DNA of 64,000 bases from Sesamum alatum. Lineage: Eukaryota; Streptophyta; Magnoliopsida; Lamiales; Pedaliaceae. The translations under genes and the position numbers were made by a program. The stretch is from NCBI GenBank assembly GCA_034509735.1, contig JACGWO010000005.1, forward strand, positions 20,139,264 to 20,203,263. The letters are read 5' to 3'. Position 1 is the stretch's first letter; each line of letters begins with the position of its first letter. Below the pieces are notes generated by a model, which did no database searches, had not been told where the DNA came from, and saw nothing but the letters and a program-made list of their open reading frames with translations. Below, one piece after another: positions 1-10,344 of the stretch.

Positions 1-262
1 GGTAGTCCACCTGATGTCCTCCGGGCGAGGAATTTGATGGAGGTGAAAGCTCCTAACCTGATCTTGAGTTCATTTATTTCTTGGAGATATTCTTTTCCTT
101 TTCCTCCTTAACGTGATGGGTTTCTTCCACCTAGTTTACCACAAACTTGAACCAGAGTAGGCTATTAGATTCTGTGCTCTTACTTCGAGAGCCATTCTGA
201 TTCCTGCTATGAGTGCTTCACACTCGGCCTCATTATTCGAGGCCTTAAACTCACATAAGTCA
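1..262 (-). pseudogene. Ty3/gypsy RNase H fragment
   Basis: Read on the minus strand, about 182-260 encodes a stretch like the plant Ty3/gypsy RNase H signature: SNNEAECEALIAGIRMALEV, where SNNEAEYEALLAG is typical. Downstream (lower coordinates) the frame soon meets a stop and decays, so only the start of the domain is recognisable. The fragment is joined directly to gag sequence at about 255. Protease, most of the reverse transcriptase and the connection region are therefore missing from between them. The host element is defective and in the same orientation as the gag at 256-1193. Identification of the domain is firm; the exact edges are not. Confidence 0.6.
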
Positions 263-1193
263 TTGAAGTCGCACTTGGTTTCTTGGCCAACGATCCGAAA
301 AGAGGTTTGACTCGTAGTCCTTGTGTGAGTGCACTGATCAACACCTCTTGGTGGGTGGCAGGGACTTCCAACACAATATTGATGAACCGCTACTATATGC
401 CCTCAATGTTTCTTTTTTCCTCTTATTTTACCCCGAAAAGTCTTATAGCCGTCTTCTAGTACTTCTTTCTATTGGAAATTTGGTGCAAAAAAATAGAACA
501 AAATTCTTTAAAATAATGAATCGATCCAGAGGGGAGGTGGTCAAACCACTGCCGAGCAAAATTAGTTAGTGTAGTAAGGAAAACACGGCAATACCATCAC
601 TATACTTGTGCAACATGGCTGCATTTCCAAACTTACGGATGTGCTCAATAGGATTAGTGGTACCATTGTACGCGACTAAGTGAGATGGTGCTCAGATGTG
701 AGCAGGAAGTTCTTCAACCATAATCTCATCACTGAATCGAACACCTCGCTTTAGGAATGGGGTCTCCGTTCTTACCTCTTAACAGAGCTCCACCACTTCC
801 TTCCTGGGAGAATGCCAAATCTCAGGAGGCTCCTGGTTGGTCCCCTCCTTGCTGGTCGAATCATAGGGGTAAGTCCGTCCTGCTGAAGCACAGTGGGAGT
901 CGGTCCATCGGCTCTTTGTTCTCATTGAGTTTTATTTTGCTAAGATGATTGTCCTGCTATACTAGCAGGGGAGCTCCGGAGAGCTGAGCTGATGGTGTCA
1001 ATAATGAACTCTGGAGCTGCTCATTGAAGAGTGGGTCCACGGAGGTGGCCACGGTTACCATATCAAGAGTGAAAACGAGGGTATTGGTATTCCCCAATGC
1101 CTATTCTGGTGGTGGTAGAGAACCTGCTGTAGTAGGGAGGGAAGTGTTTCCCTCAAAGGAGCTGTTACCACCTCTATTGCCAAAGCTAGCCAT
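256..1193 (-). pseudogene. Ty3/gypsy gag, degenerate
   Basis: The minus-strand reading starts at an ATG (MASFGNRGG, 1193) just inside the LTR edge. It contains the plant gypsy gag core around 690-480: a GTTNPIEHIRKF-like motif, then ARQWFDHLPSGSIHYFKEF and FLHQISNRKKY. It continues to a conserved gag segment (EVPATHQEVLISALTQGLR, then GSLAKKP) near 330-260. Several stops and at least two frame changes interrupt it, including a stop right after NRKKY. Gag forms the virus-like particle core. This copy cannot make a full protein, and it runs straight into RNase H sequence at about 255 through an internal deletion. Confidence 0.7.
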
Positions 1194-1236
1194 TTCTCAT
1201 GTCTTTAGCTAAAGTTCCCATAGACAACGCAGATGA

Positions 1237-1760
1237 TGCGTACTGGAGTCCAATAGCACCACACGGTCGAAAGATCTTCAAGAAAATCCTAAGATCAAAG
1301 GAGGACTAATCTATAAAATATGGGTTAGCACTCCAATGTGTAAGTAAGTAATCAAATTACAAAAAAAGGGGATTGTGAAAACTTGAAAGTCAAGTAAGAA
1401 TATGGTGTAATAATCAATCTAAAGTGATAAAATATTGAAATGTGAGTAGAAATAGGCATGTAGAGTGTTATAATTCGGCAGGCAGAGAGTATGAAAAAAT
1501 GTGTAGTGTGAGTGACTTATATTACCATTTTGACTGCACCATAACCACTATTTATAGGGGGTTTGGAGCAAAATCCAGGATTTGTTTCGGGAAATCTTTA
1601 TATTGTTAGACAGCTAGACATGTTAACCAACTAACAAAAGAATCAAAACATAATTTGGACATATCTGAAAGGAGATATGACTGTTTAAATAAGTATTGAC
1701 CAGTCAACCCCAAAAATCCAATAAGTTGTTACCAATTGCTTGACAGGTCGAATCCCATTG
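1237..1760 (-). mobile_element. LTR edge of the minus-strand gypsy relic
   Basis: At 1210-1236 the minus strand reads GCGTTGTCTATGGGAACT, close to the GCGCCGTCTGTGGGAACT block that follows the LTR in many plant gypsy elements. The LTR should therefore end at about 1237, 44 nt before the gag ATG. A minus-strand TATA-like box (CTATAAATAG, about 1546-1555) fits an LTR promoter. The outer end of the LTR is not visible, so the right coordinate is only nominal. Confidence 0.35.
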
Positions 1761-2659
1761 ATATAAAGGGAGTTAGCTGGAGATTTTTTACTATGATATG
1801 GCTTGAGATGTGGAGGGTCTGTTTGACGTGGAATTTTTGTTATTTGCTAAGTTATTCTATTGAATTGGATCTTGGATTTGGGCCCCACCAGGTTAGCATA
1901 AATGAAGAAGTCATGGGCTAAAATACCTTTGACCAGGGCCAACAGAATTAGGCTTGTTAGGTTGATGGGTAGGTGCCCACTCCTTTGTCTTGGGATTTAG
2001 AAAAAATAATTGAGAGAGGTATGAACAATTATCACCTCTTAACTCGGGAATATTACGCTTCATATAAGAGAAATTCATAGCTTGGAAGACTAGAACACAA
2101 TATACATACTCATGTCACAAAATTTTGATAAAAACTTAAACATGACTTACCAATGTAATACATAAATGAATCAACAACAAGAATTGTGTTTGGGCTAAAT
2201 CCCTAACTCAATGATCCATATTCCTTTATGATAAAACTATCAAGTTATATTTTATTTCTCAATCTCTGTAGGTAAATCAAGAAATATAACATGATATTTT
2301 ATCCTAATCAATCATACAAGTGAAACAAAATTTCTGTAGAATGATCTCATTGTACTAGATATGATAAATCACAATTAATATCCTTTTACTATATATGTGA
2401 TTTTCAATCTCTATACATAAACATAAATTGAAGATGTTGTGGCTAGTCTTTGATTTATAAAAACACGTATCACAAGGCATTAAACTCCATGAATAAGTTT
2501 ACTTCAAATATTCATGATCGTTATATGTTTAATATATCTCATAATATGCATAATGAAGCATACTAAATACACGGCAGGCTTCAATATAGAATTTATGCAT
2601 ACAACTTTTCAATTCCCAATAAACCAACATCATCATCAAATAAGGGCAGAAGTAAGCAT
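1761..2659. other. AT-rich stretch without recognised gene
   Basis: AT-rich DNA with no convincing coding frame. The part next to the primer-binding site at 2660 may be the decayed untranslated leader of the copia relic to its right, but nothing in it could be matched to the leaders of the other copies. Confidence 0.3.
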
Positions 2660-2671
2660 GCTCTGATATCA
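2660..2671 (-). other. Degenerate tRNA-iMet primer-binding site
   Basis: Plus-strand GCTCTGATATCA is the complement of the plant copia primer-binding site TGGTATCAGAGC with one change. It sits 2 nt from a TG dinucleotide that could be the LTR edge. This orients the LTR relic to its right as minus-strand. Confidence 0.5.
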
Positions 2672-2673
2672 AA

Positions 2674-3885
2674 TGTAAGCAATTTATAGGCCGTAAGGAA
2701 CATTATGGCAGAATCATAAATCCATGTAAACATCAATATAATCTAACATAATTACTGACAAAAATTATATCTAACATATATATATATTAATCACAAAATA
2801 TAAAGGAATCGGTACAAGACTAGAACTTTAAATGGGCAATAGAAGTGACATAAAATATTAAATGGGATCATATTGCATGTTAACCTAGCTATTCAAGCAC
2901 TTGCACACCAACTAGTTGATGCAAGTCAAAGGATAAATGAACTTGCACACTCATGCAAATGCAAGCCCTTATCAAGGGTTTTTAAAGTATGGTCGGTCCT
3001 TGTAGTCACTTGAGGGTCCTTTGAGAGAACATGTGAAATTGGTGTGAACCTTTAATTACCCATACCGTACAGATACAGTCTTTTCATTAAGCCATCTTTC
3101 GATCAAAGTCTAGGGCACTGAATTCTAAATTGGTTTCTATGTTTGACTTCAATAACTATGTATCCACTCTTGGCTGTGTTTCTCATTGATCAACATAGAA
3201 ACTACTTCTCTATTGGATTAATAGTTGTGACCACAAACATCTAGAGATTAACAAAGGCTAGAGAACATAGGAGGCTGACACCATCTCATGATGTACGCTG
3301 GATTCTTTCTTAGAACACATGAACCTCCATCTATGTTCTGATCGCACTGGTGTAGGCCTTTTGGCAAACACGTAATACCGTTGTCACATCAGCCAGACCA
3401 AGATACACCGCCCATACACAAGGCTATTGTGGCTCCTTAGGTCAAAGGACTAAATTCTGTACTATCGCAGCTATGGAGTTCTAGTCACACCAATCATGTT
3501 GCACGGGCTTCCACGTGATAACTTATGCAAGTTAACTCAGTGAACTTGACAACCCACTTATCAAGCACCCACTAAAGTGCATAAACATCATACATTTGTC
3601 GTCAATGAAACTCGGTACTCATCATATGAATGCATAATTTAGTACAAGTCTTCATATAACTCCTCAATGTCGTTCTTGAGGGTTCTCGACAATATTTCAA
3701 ACGAACCATCAAAAGTCAATTTTATGGTCGTCATCAAATGCGTGATTCAACTTCAATTGTTTAACTGTGCTTTGGGCTTTGTTCGAGAAGTGCAGTAATA
3801 CCATATAATATAACACGATAAAGAAGGACAAAGAATTAACTAAATTCATTATATATAACCATATAAACATCACATTATTGAGTGC
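2674..3885 (-). mobile_element. Decayed copia LTR (family D)
   Basis: No coding frame, but 3000-3800 follows the same order of short blocks as the LTRs elsewhere in the window. These are TCTAGGGCA, AAGATACA, AGGTCAAAGGACT, a GTCGTCAATGAAAC motif, CAAGTC, a TTGAGG hairpin (3662-3681), AAATGCGTG and a closing GGGCTTTGTT. It is closest in layout to family C (37173-39389) but heavily diverged. The outer end (CTAACA in other copies) is missing, so it is truncated near 3885. It is probably a solo or broken LTR; no gag or pol of this family is visible here. Confidence 0.5.
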
Positions 3886-4578
3886 GGAGGCAAAAAAGTT
3901 TAAGATACTTACCTTCGGCCATCAATTCAAATGAAAATCTACAAAGAAAATTAGAAAAACCGCAAGAAAAAAATGTTGGATTCTTTTGAAATCTTACATA
4001 ATCAAATCGATGTTGTCTCCAGATTGCAATATTTCAGGGGATCCAAGCCTTAAATCACGTTTTCTTAAGAGAACTCCAGCAAAAAATCCAATATTTTTTC
4101 TGCATTTTTCCATAAAAAATGCCTCATATGTATTTATGTGGCAGTTACGTGAAAGTTGCTTAAGTTGAATAGTGAACCACAACAAAAAACTGCCATGTAG
4201 AGAGATCAGTCATGGGCACGACTTATGTCATCCGCGCTTCTATAGGAAGAGACTAAACGATCATATGATAAATTGTGACCACGATTTATCTCATATCACC
4301 TCTAACTGTGAAATAAGATATTAGACAAAACACTCTTCAAATAACTCATGCCTACACCTTATGTTATGCTCGCTGGAGTTTTAAATTTTTTATCTACAAA
4401 AGCCCTCTAAAATTAATGCATAACCACAGCCTATCAATCTACCAAAACTTTTAATCAAAGTTATTTGTCCCATATTATTGTTACGGTGTCACGTAATAAA
4501 GTAGAACTCTAAAACCAGATCATCAGAAAGGAAAGTTTAATTGAAGAAGCAAAAGAATTCGAAGACCTTTTACATTAA

Positions 4579-4658
4579 TTGGACTAATTAAACTCAATCA
4601 TCAAGAGAAACATAAACATTGGACTAATTAAACTCAATCATCAAGAGAAACATAAACA
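4579..4658. repeat. 40-bp tandem duplication (two copies)
   Basis: A 40-bp unit beginning TTGGACTAATTAAACTC is repeated head to tail without a mismatch at 4579-4618 and 4619-4658. It lies about 1.1 kb upstream of the GRAS start codon in otherwise unique AT-rich sequence, so it looks like a recent slippage or repair duplication. Confidence 0.9.
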
Positions 4659-5254
4659 GGAGAAGTATAGTAGTTAAAAGAAGATGAAGTTACGTGAAAT
4701 GTGAAACCAATTAAGTCAAAAGCCGCTCAATAATCAAAAGCTAACAATCAACCAACAATTAATGAAAGCTGAGAATCAAAGAAAGTAGCACAATAAAGTG
4801 TTCCTTCTAAAGCCTTCTCCAACAAGCTTCAATTTCATCAATAATCCTCTAAACTTGTGCTACTTATGTATTGTCCATGTCTGTCTGTCATGACACCCCA
4901 CTCACGCATTATCCCACAAAATATTTCTATCTCATTTTTACACTAGATATTGATATTACAGTCACACTTGTATTGTATGAAGGCCCATCTTTAAAATATG
5001 TGCTAATTTAATTATAATTTTTGATATTTAAAAAGAAAAACACGTGTCAAGCAGATACAACGATATATAATAATTGATATGAAAGTGTAATAGAAAATTC
5101 TCACTGTCTCATGATGCATATTTTATTACGCTTTCATATCACACATTGATGTCACAATAATGAGTAATTGACACGTATTTTTTTTAATGTAAAAATATAA
5201 TTAAGTTAAATGCATTTCACTCTTGGATGTGGATGTGATAGTGTGTGACATAAA

Positions 5255-5539
5255 TCTATACTATTATAAAAAGAAAAACTCATTTTTACGCAAAATAGTG
5301 GTAATGACACCATTGCACCAACTCTTTGTGATGCTAAAAATATCTTTTAATTGATGAGATAACTATTTTGTTCAATTTTTAAAATTTTTCATTAATTGTT
5401 AAATTACTTTTCTTTTCTTTCTTTTTTTTGTAATCTAATATTTTATTTTATATATATATTATTCTTATTTATAATATATTTTTATTCGTTGAAAAGTATT
5501 TATGATATGCACACAGAAATCGCGTGTAAAAATTACTAA
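5255..5539 (+). mobile_element. Candidate non-autonomous Helitron
   Basis: The segment begins TCTATACTATTATAAAAAG after an A and ends in CTAA before a T. This fits the Helitron rule of 5' TC, 3' CTRR and insertion between A and T. A weak ACAC/GTGT pairing lies just upstream of the end (about 5510-5526), where Helitrons carry a hairpin. There are no terminal inverted repeats and no target duplication. The 285-bp segment sits 256 bp upstream of the GRAS start codon. A strong 3' hairpin is lacking, so this is tentative. Confidence 0.4.
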
Positions 5540-5561
5540 TATGTAATAAAAGATACTTTAG

Positions 5562-5603
5562 CCCACCCCCCACACCCCAGCCCCTACCCCACCAGCCACC
5601 CCC
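5562..5603 (-). promoter_or_regulatory. G-quadruplex-type tract upstream of the GRAS gene
   Basis: The plus strand has C-runs of 6, 4, 4 and 4 at 5566-5590 separated by ACA, AG and TA. The minus strand therefore reads four runs of at least four G with loops of 2-3 nt, the standard four-tetrad quadruplex pattern. Further C-runs flank it at 5562-5564 and 5599-5603. It lies about 200 bp before the start codon, in the promoter or 5' UTR. Confidence 0.6.
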
Positions 5604-5798
5604 ATGCACGCAAAGATAAAAAGCCAACAATCATCACCCCACAAAAGCCCCCGGCTTCCAGCTTTCAGCTTAATCCAACTCCACGAAACTTATATTACAC
5701 CATTCAAGATTTATCAGAAAGAAATACATCCCTTTAACTGCCTTTGCTTTTCTCTCAGCTTTCTTCCACACTTTCCCTTTAATTTCTTCAAGAAATGA
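5604..5798 (+). other. Upstream ORF overlapping the GRAS start codon
   Basis: A 64-codon frame opens at an ATG directly after the C-rich tract and ends with a TGA that shares three bases with the GRAS start codon (ATGA at 5795-5798). The peptide shows no recognisable domain. If transcription starts upstream of 5604, ribosomes would have to leak past or reinitiate after this frame to make the GRAS protein. The transcription start is not known, so the uORF may not be in the mRNA. Confidence 0.35.
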
Positions 5799-7438
5799 AA
5801 GTACCCTTTCCTGCTTCAAACAATCACAACACCTCGAAAACCGCGCTGAGTTCTACACGGAGCACAACTCTTCCGGCGGCCTCCGCCACCACCACCGCCG
5901 CTAGCTCCCCCTACGAGCCCAAATCTGTTCTTGAGCTCCGATCCAGCCCGAGCCCGGTTTCTGATCATAAGCCCACTTCCAATAATACTTGTGCTGCTGA
6001 CATATTGTTGGCTGACGATCCTCTTCAGCTGGATCAAGATCATCATATGCTGATCAACCCACAAGAGTGGGATTCTTGGATGAGAGAGTTGGGTTTGCAC
6101 GACGATTCCAGTACTCCTGTTTCCAAACAACTTAGTTCTCACTCTGATCAATATCATCAGAATCAGTACTCAAATGATCTCCTCGAGTTCCCACCTGTAA
6201 TTAGCTCCCTTGATTCAAATCATGATCAGTTTGTGCCCGTTGATTTCGGGCTTCTCCCTGATATCCCCATAAACCATAATTCTAATCCCTTTGATGCCCT
6301 CACCGTCGACCTGAATAACAGCAACTGGAACGTCGTCGGATTGGACTACGTCGACGAGTTAATCCGACTCGCGGAGTGCTTCGAGACTAACTCACTCCAG
6401 CTCGGGCAAGTGATATTGGCGCGGCTCAATCAACGATTGAGATCGCCCATCGGGAAACCCCTCCAGAGAGCTGCTTTCTATTTCAAAGAAGCTCTTCAGT
6501 CTTTGCTCACAGGGTCAGCTCGGCTGGCTCACCAACCAGCTAATTCGTCTGAGATCATTCAAACCATCAAAGCCCAGAAAACCTTCTCCAACATATCTCC
6601 AATTCCGATGTTCTCCAGCTTCACGGCTAACCAAGCCCTGCTCGAAGCCATAGACGGCTCCGGGCATGTTCATATCATCGACTTCGATATCAGCTTCGGT
6701 GGCCACTGGGCTTCCTTCATGAAAGAGCTTGCTGATAAAGCGGACTCGCGAAAAGCGGCGCCACCGGTGATCCGAATATCAGCCCTCGTTCCGGAGGAGT
6801 ACGCGGCGGAATCTAAGCTGATCAGGGAGAACTTATCTCAGTTCGCTCGGGACCTAAATATTAGGTTTGACATCGACTTTATTTTGATACGCAACTTTGA
6901 ATATTTGTCCTTTAAAGCCATTAAATTTATTGATGGTGAAAGAGTAGCGGTCATTTTAACTCCGGCAATATTCCGGCACGTTGGGACGGGGTTCCTAAAC
7001 GATCTCCGGCGAGTTTCTCCGCACGTGGTGGTGCACGTCGACGTCGAAGGGCAGATGGGGTACGGAGTGCCATCGTATCGGCAGGCTGTGATTGACGGGC
7101 TGGAGTTTTACTCCACGCTCTTGGAATCTATGGAGGCCGCCAACTTTAACGTGGCCGGTGGCGGCGGTGATTGGATGAGACGAATTGAGACATTCGTGCT
7201 ATACCCGAAAATTGTGGAGGGGATCCAGGCTGCCTCGCGGCGGGGGACGGCTTGGAGGGAGGCGCTGGTGGCGGCGGGGTTCCGGCAGGTGGGGCTGAGC
7301 CAATTTGCTGACTTTCAGGCAGAGTGTTTACTTAGGAGAGTGCAAGTCAGAGGTTTCCATGTCGTGAAACGACAGGCGGAGATGCTGCTCTGCTGGCATG
7401 ATAGGCCGCTGGTGGCGACGTCAGCTTGGAGGTTTTAG
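5795..7438 (+). CDS. SCL15-like: GRAS transcription factor, SCL15-type
   Basis: Single-exon gene for a 547-residue GRAS protein, a nuclear transcriptional regulator. The N-terminus MKVPF, the EPKSVLELR motif (residues 41-49) with SPSP, the acidic DDPLQLD stretch and the EWDSWMRELGLHDDS motif (91-105) all recall Arabidopsis SCARECROW-LIKE 15, which represses seed-maturation genes in seedlings together with HDA19. The GRAS domain is complete: first leucine-rich region about 184-240, VHIID motif at 292-296 (VHIIDFD), second leucine-rich region about 335-375, PFYRE-like region about 375-470 and a C-terminal SAW region ending SAWRF. The start is chosen because it matches the family N-terminus. Length and lack of introns fit the family. 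It is the only intact cellular gene in the window. Family is certain; one-to-one orthology with SCL15 is very likely but rests on memory of motifs. Confidence 0.93.
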   Translation: MKVPFPASNNHNTSKTALSSTRSTTLPAASATTTAASSPYEPKSVLELRSSPSPVSDHKPTSNNTCAADILLADDPLQLDQDHHMLINPQEWDSWMRELGLHDDSSTPVSKQLSSHSDQYHQNQYSNDLLEFPPVISSLDSNHDQFVPVDFGLLPDIPINHNSNPFDALTVDLNNSNWNVVGLDYVDELIRLAECFETNSLQLGQVILARLNQRLRSPIGKPLQRAAFYFKEALQSLLTGSARLAHQPANSSEIIQTIKAQKTFSNISPIPMFSSFTANQALLEAIDGSGHVHIIDFDISFGGHWASFMKELADKADSRKAAPPVIRISALVPEEYAAESKLIRENLSQFARDLNIRFDIDFILIRNFEYLSFKAIKFIDGERVAVILTPAIFRHVGTGFLNDLRRVSPHVVVHVDVEGQMGYGVPSYRQAVIDGLEFYSTLLESMEAANFNVAGGGGDWMRRIETFVLYPKIVEGIQAASRRGTAWREALVAAGFRQVGLSQFADFQAECLLRRVQVRGFHVVKRQAEMLLCWHDRPLVATSAWRF

Positions 7439-7693
7439 AGAAAAGGATTGAATCTATGTCATGGTGATCAACTGGAAATTAGGGTTATGCATGAAGTATG
7501 TTTATCCTGACCTGTCTATGCTTAATCTGTAGTTTATTTTGATGTTTATTAGCTGGATAATGAATTAGCTTTTCTGTTTATCTCAGTACATATTTTCAAT
7601 CGTAAAAAATGCAAGCAGTTGCGGAATATTGCAAACGAGCAAATTATTTCCTGTGAAAAAAAAAATATTACCTTCCTGTCTTTTTTAGAATAA
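7439..7693 (+). other. Probable 3' UTR of the GRAS gene
   Basis: Non-coding, AT-rich sequence directly after the TAG stop, running up to the target duplication of the MITE at 7694. No separate gene is visible. A classical AATAAA signal was not recognised, so the polyadenylation point is unknown. Confidence 0.4.
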
Positions 7694-7702
7694 ATCAATT
7701 TA

Positions 7703-8082
7703 GGCAAAATTGCATATTTGGTCCTATACTTTAGGTCATTAGCACTTTTAGTCCTATAATTTACTCCATTTACATGTTTAGTCCTTTTTTTTTACGAATT
7801 TAGTGTTGAACATCTCACATTTGATCAATTTTTTATAAATTTAGTCCTGTCTTGGCAATTTTAATCACATTCTCAATCGAGTAAATCTCATTTTTTATCC
7901 TGTAATTATATGTCGATAGGACCAAATTTGTCAACACAGGACTAAATTTGTCAAAAAAGAACCAACTCAGGTATGTGTTGGACTAAATTCGTCAAAAAAT
8001 AGACTAAATGTATAAATAGAGTAATTTACAGGACCAAAAATGCTAATGACCTAAAGTTACAGGATTAAAAATATAATTTGCC
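7703..8082. mobile_element. Mutator-type MITE with 9-bp target duplication
   Basis: The 380-bp element starts GGCAAAATTGCATATTTGGT and ends with the complement of a similar sequence. The two arms stay alignable for about 80-90 bp, sharing CTTTAGGTCATTAGCA. It is flanked by a perfect 9-bp direct repeat, ATCAATTTA (7694-7702 and 8083-8091), the length made by Mutator-family transposases. It encodes nothing and depends on an autonomous element in trans. It lies 265 bp 3' of the GRAS stop codon. Confidence 0.85.
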
Positions 8083-8091
8083 ATCAATTTA

Positions 8092-8653
8092 CCTCTTTAT
8101 ATTTTTTAAATAAAACAATTTACCTTCTTAGACAGAAGTAAATTATTTCATTTAAAAAAAAAACACAAAAAAGTATTTTTTTTTTTATATATAATGGGTT
8201 AATTTGCTCCTTTATAATATCAAATGGGATAAATTGTATCAAACCTGTTTTGAATCTCTTGGCTACTAAAGGTTCCGTTTATAGTTCAAAGTGGCAATTT
8301 ACGATAATATCAGTGTTGTTTATATTGGATACGCAGTATCATAACATTATTTGGAGGTACCAAAACATTGCTTTATAAATGCTAAAAGGCTCTATATTTT
8401 TTTTGTAAAATTTACAAAACCAAATACAATAAATTACTAATTATTAGTATATATTAAGAAATTTTAAAATAAACTTTAACTAAATATTAAACTCAAACTT
8501 GAATTCGTAACAGAAAAATAGTTTATTATCAATAGTAATAAGAAAATATTTAATATACATATTAATAGCACATTAATTAAGTAAATTGTATCATGAAAAT
8601 TTTATAAAAAATAAAAAGGTGTAAATTGTCATTAACGGATGTAACATTTACCA
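8092..8653. other. AT-rich intergenic stretch
   Basis: Homopolymer-rich, AT-rich DNA between the MITE and the gypsy insertion. No coding frame, RNA gene or repeat structure was recognised. Confidence 0.5.
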
Positions 8654-8663
8654 TAATACAATG

Positions 8664-8931
8664 TGATGTATATAATAGTAATTATAATTTACTTACAAGG
8701 GTATAAGAGTAATTTGTCTATGTAGACCACATGATTAATATATACACCCTATCACACCATAAAAGAACTAGCATCACTATAAACACATGAGATACTATTT
8801 TTTAATACCAGGTTACTATTCACTGATTTGACGATACATACAAAAATTCTCTCACTAAAACTTGGGGTGCAATTGTGTCGAGGGCATTTTTTTTCCCGAT
8901 TATTCCTTCACTAAAAACCACTACCACATCA
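8664..8931 (+). repeat. 5' LTR of the Tat-type gypsy element
   Basis: A 268-bp LTR bounded by TG and CA, nearly identical to 62683-62949. A TATA-like box TATAAAC lies at 8778-8784 (TATAAATA in the 3' copy). The next bases, TTGGCGCCTATCTGAAACT (8932-8950), are the expected post-LTR block containing the primer-binding site, seen here with changes from the usual TTGGCGCCGTCTGTGGGAAC. Confidence 0.93.
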
Positions 8932-8968
8932 TTGGCGCCTATCTGAAACTATTGCCAAGATATTGAGA

Positions 8969-10344
8969 ATGCAAACCAGGTCACAAGCACGCGCGACGTT
9001 CAAGGGATGGACATTGCCCCGAAGACTCAGGATAACGGAGCAGAGCTACACCCACCCCATGAACAAGATCCCCCAAACGGAGTGGCTAGACCACCTCTTA
9101 GCCAGGAACAACCCCGTGAGCAACCACCTCAGAACGAAACCCCTCCTCTAGGAAGCGTCCCACCCCAAGGAGCAACGATCCAGCTGACACAAGAAGCATA
9201 GTTAGCACTGATCCAGGACGCTACCACTCGGGCAGCCACGTAAGTAGTGGCTCAGTTTGCGAACAACCACCCCATGAACCCACCCCCTCCTTCTCCTTGT
9301 TGAAGTCGAGAAGAATCCTAGGCTCCCGAGGGGAATGAGCAGAGGCGGAAAGAGGTGAACAGCGAATTTCTAGACCAGAGGTTGCCCAGGACCCGGACCA
9401 GCTTCCCCCCCCAATCGAGGCAGCCCATGGCACCTTTACTTTCAAGAGTGGTGGAGGATCCTTATCTCCCCTTGGCAGTGGCCCCCCAAGGCGTAGCCCT
9501 TTCAGCCCGACAATCCTAGCCGAGGCACTCCCAGCAGGAGTGAAGGTCTCGAACCTTTCCGAGTACGATGGAACGGAAGACCCACAAGAACATTTGGACA
9601 AATTTTATGCTAAGATTGATTGGTATGATTTGAGTGACGCGGCGTACTACAAAGTCTTTCGCACCACGCTATCAAAATGCGCTCCAGCTTGGTTCAATCA
9701 GCTGCCCACTGGAACAATTTCCAGCCTCGAGCAGTTGACCCAACGTTTCCTACATCATTTTTCCATAAACAAGAAGGTCCCCAAAACGGCTGCTTACCTG
9801 TTCACAATTCGTCCGAAGGAAAAGGAGTCGATGAGAGATTATATTCAAAGGTTCATGGAAGTCGTGCACGAGGTGCCCCATGTTAACCACGAGTTGTTGG
9901 CCAGCATTGTCCAACAAAACCTACTCCCAGGAGATTCAAGGAGTCGATAGCTGGAAAGCCCCCCGCTACTTGGGAAGACTTACTCTTGCGATCACAAAAA
10001 TATATCCGAATAGAGGAGTCCAATGCCACAGATCCTTCCTCACTCTCAAGAGGAAGGGTAGGGAGGAAGAAAATGAGCCGACAAAGAAAGAGGAGCATAA
10101 GCACCAGCTGCCAACTGGATTGACGTACTATACTCCTCTTAACGCCTCCAGGGGAGAAATTCTGGTGGTGGCGGAACAACAGGGCTTGATCAATCAATGG
10201 CCAGGAAAAATGAAAGACAACTCCAAGAGGTTTAAATCAGACAAATATTGTTGTTTTCATCGGGACACAGGGCACACGACGGAGGAATGCCACCACCTAA
10301 AAAACAAGATAGAAAAATTGATTCAACAGGGATACTTGAAGTAA
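8969..10344 (+). pseudogene. Gypsy gag with zinc knuckle, frameshifted
   Basis: Translation would begin at 8969 (MQTRSQAR, a common start for plant gypsy gag), 38 nt after the LTR. The capsid core is open at 9540-9950: VSNLSEYDGTEDPQEHLDKF, then APAWFNQLP, then LTQRFLHHFSINKKVPKTAAYLF and a KEKESMRDYIQRF helix. The frame then shifts to 9880-10344, which ends with the zinc knuckle YCCFHRDTGHTTEECHHLK (C-x2-H type spacing as in this clade). At least three frame breaks and stops lie between 9000 and 9960. Gag would coat the element RNA. This copy is inactive. Confidence 0.85.

Noticed and set aside
1736..1921. 61-codon frame starting MLDRSNPID
   Set aside because: No recognisable domain, no conserved context and located beside an LTR relic; likely chance.
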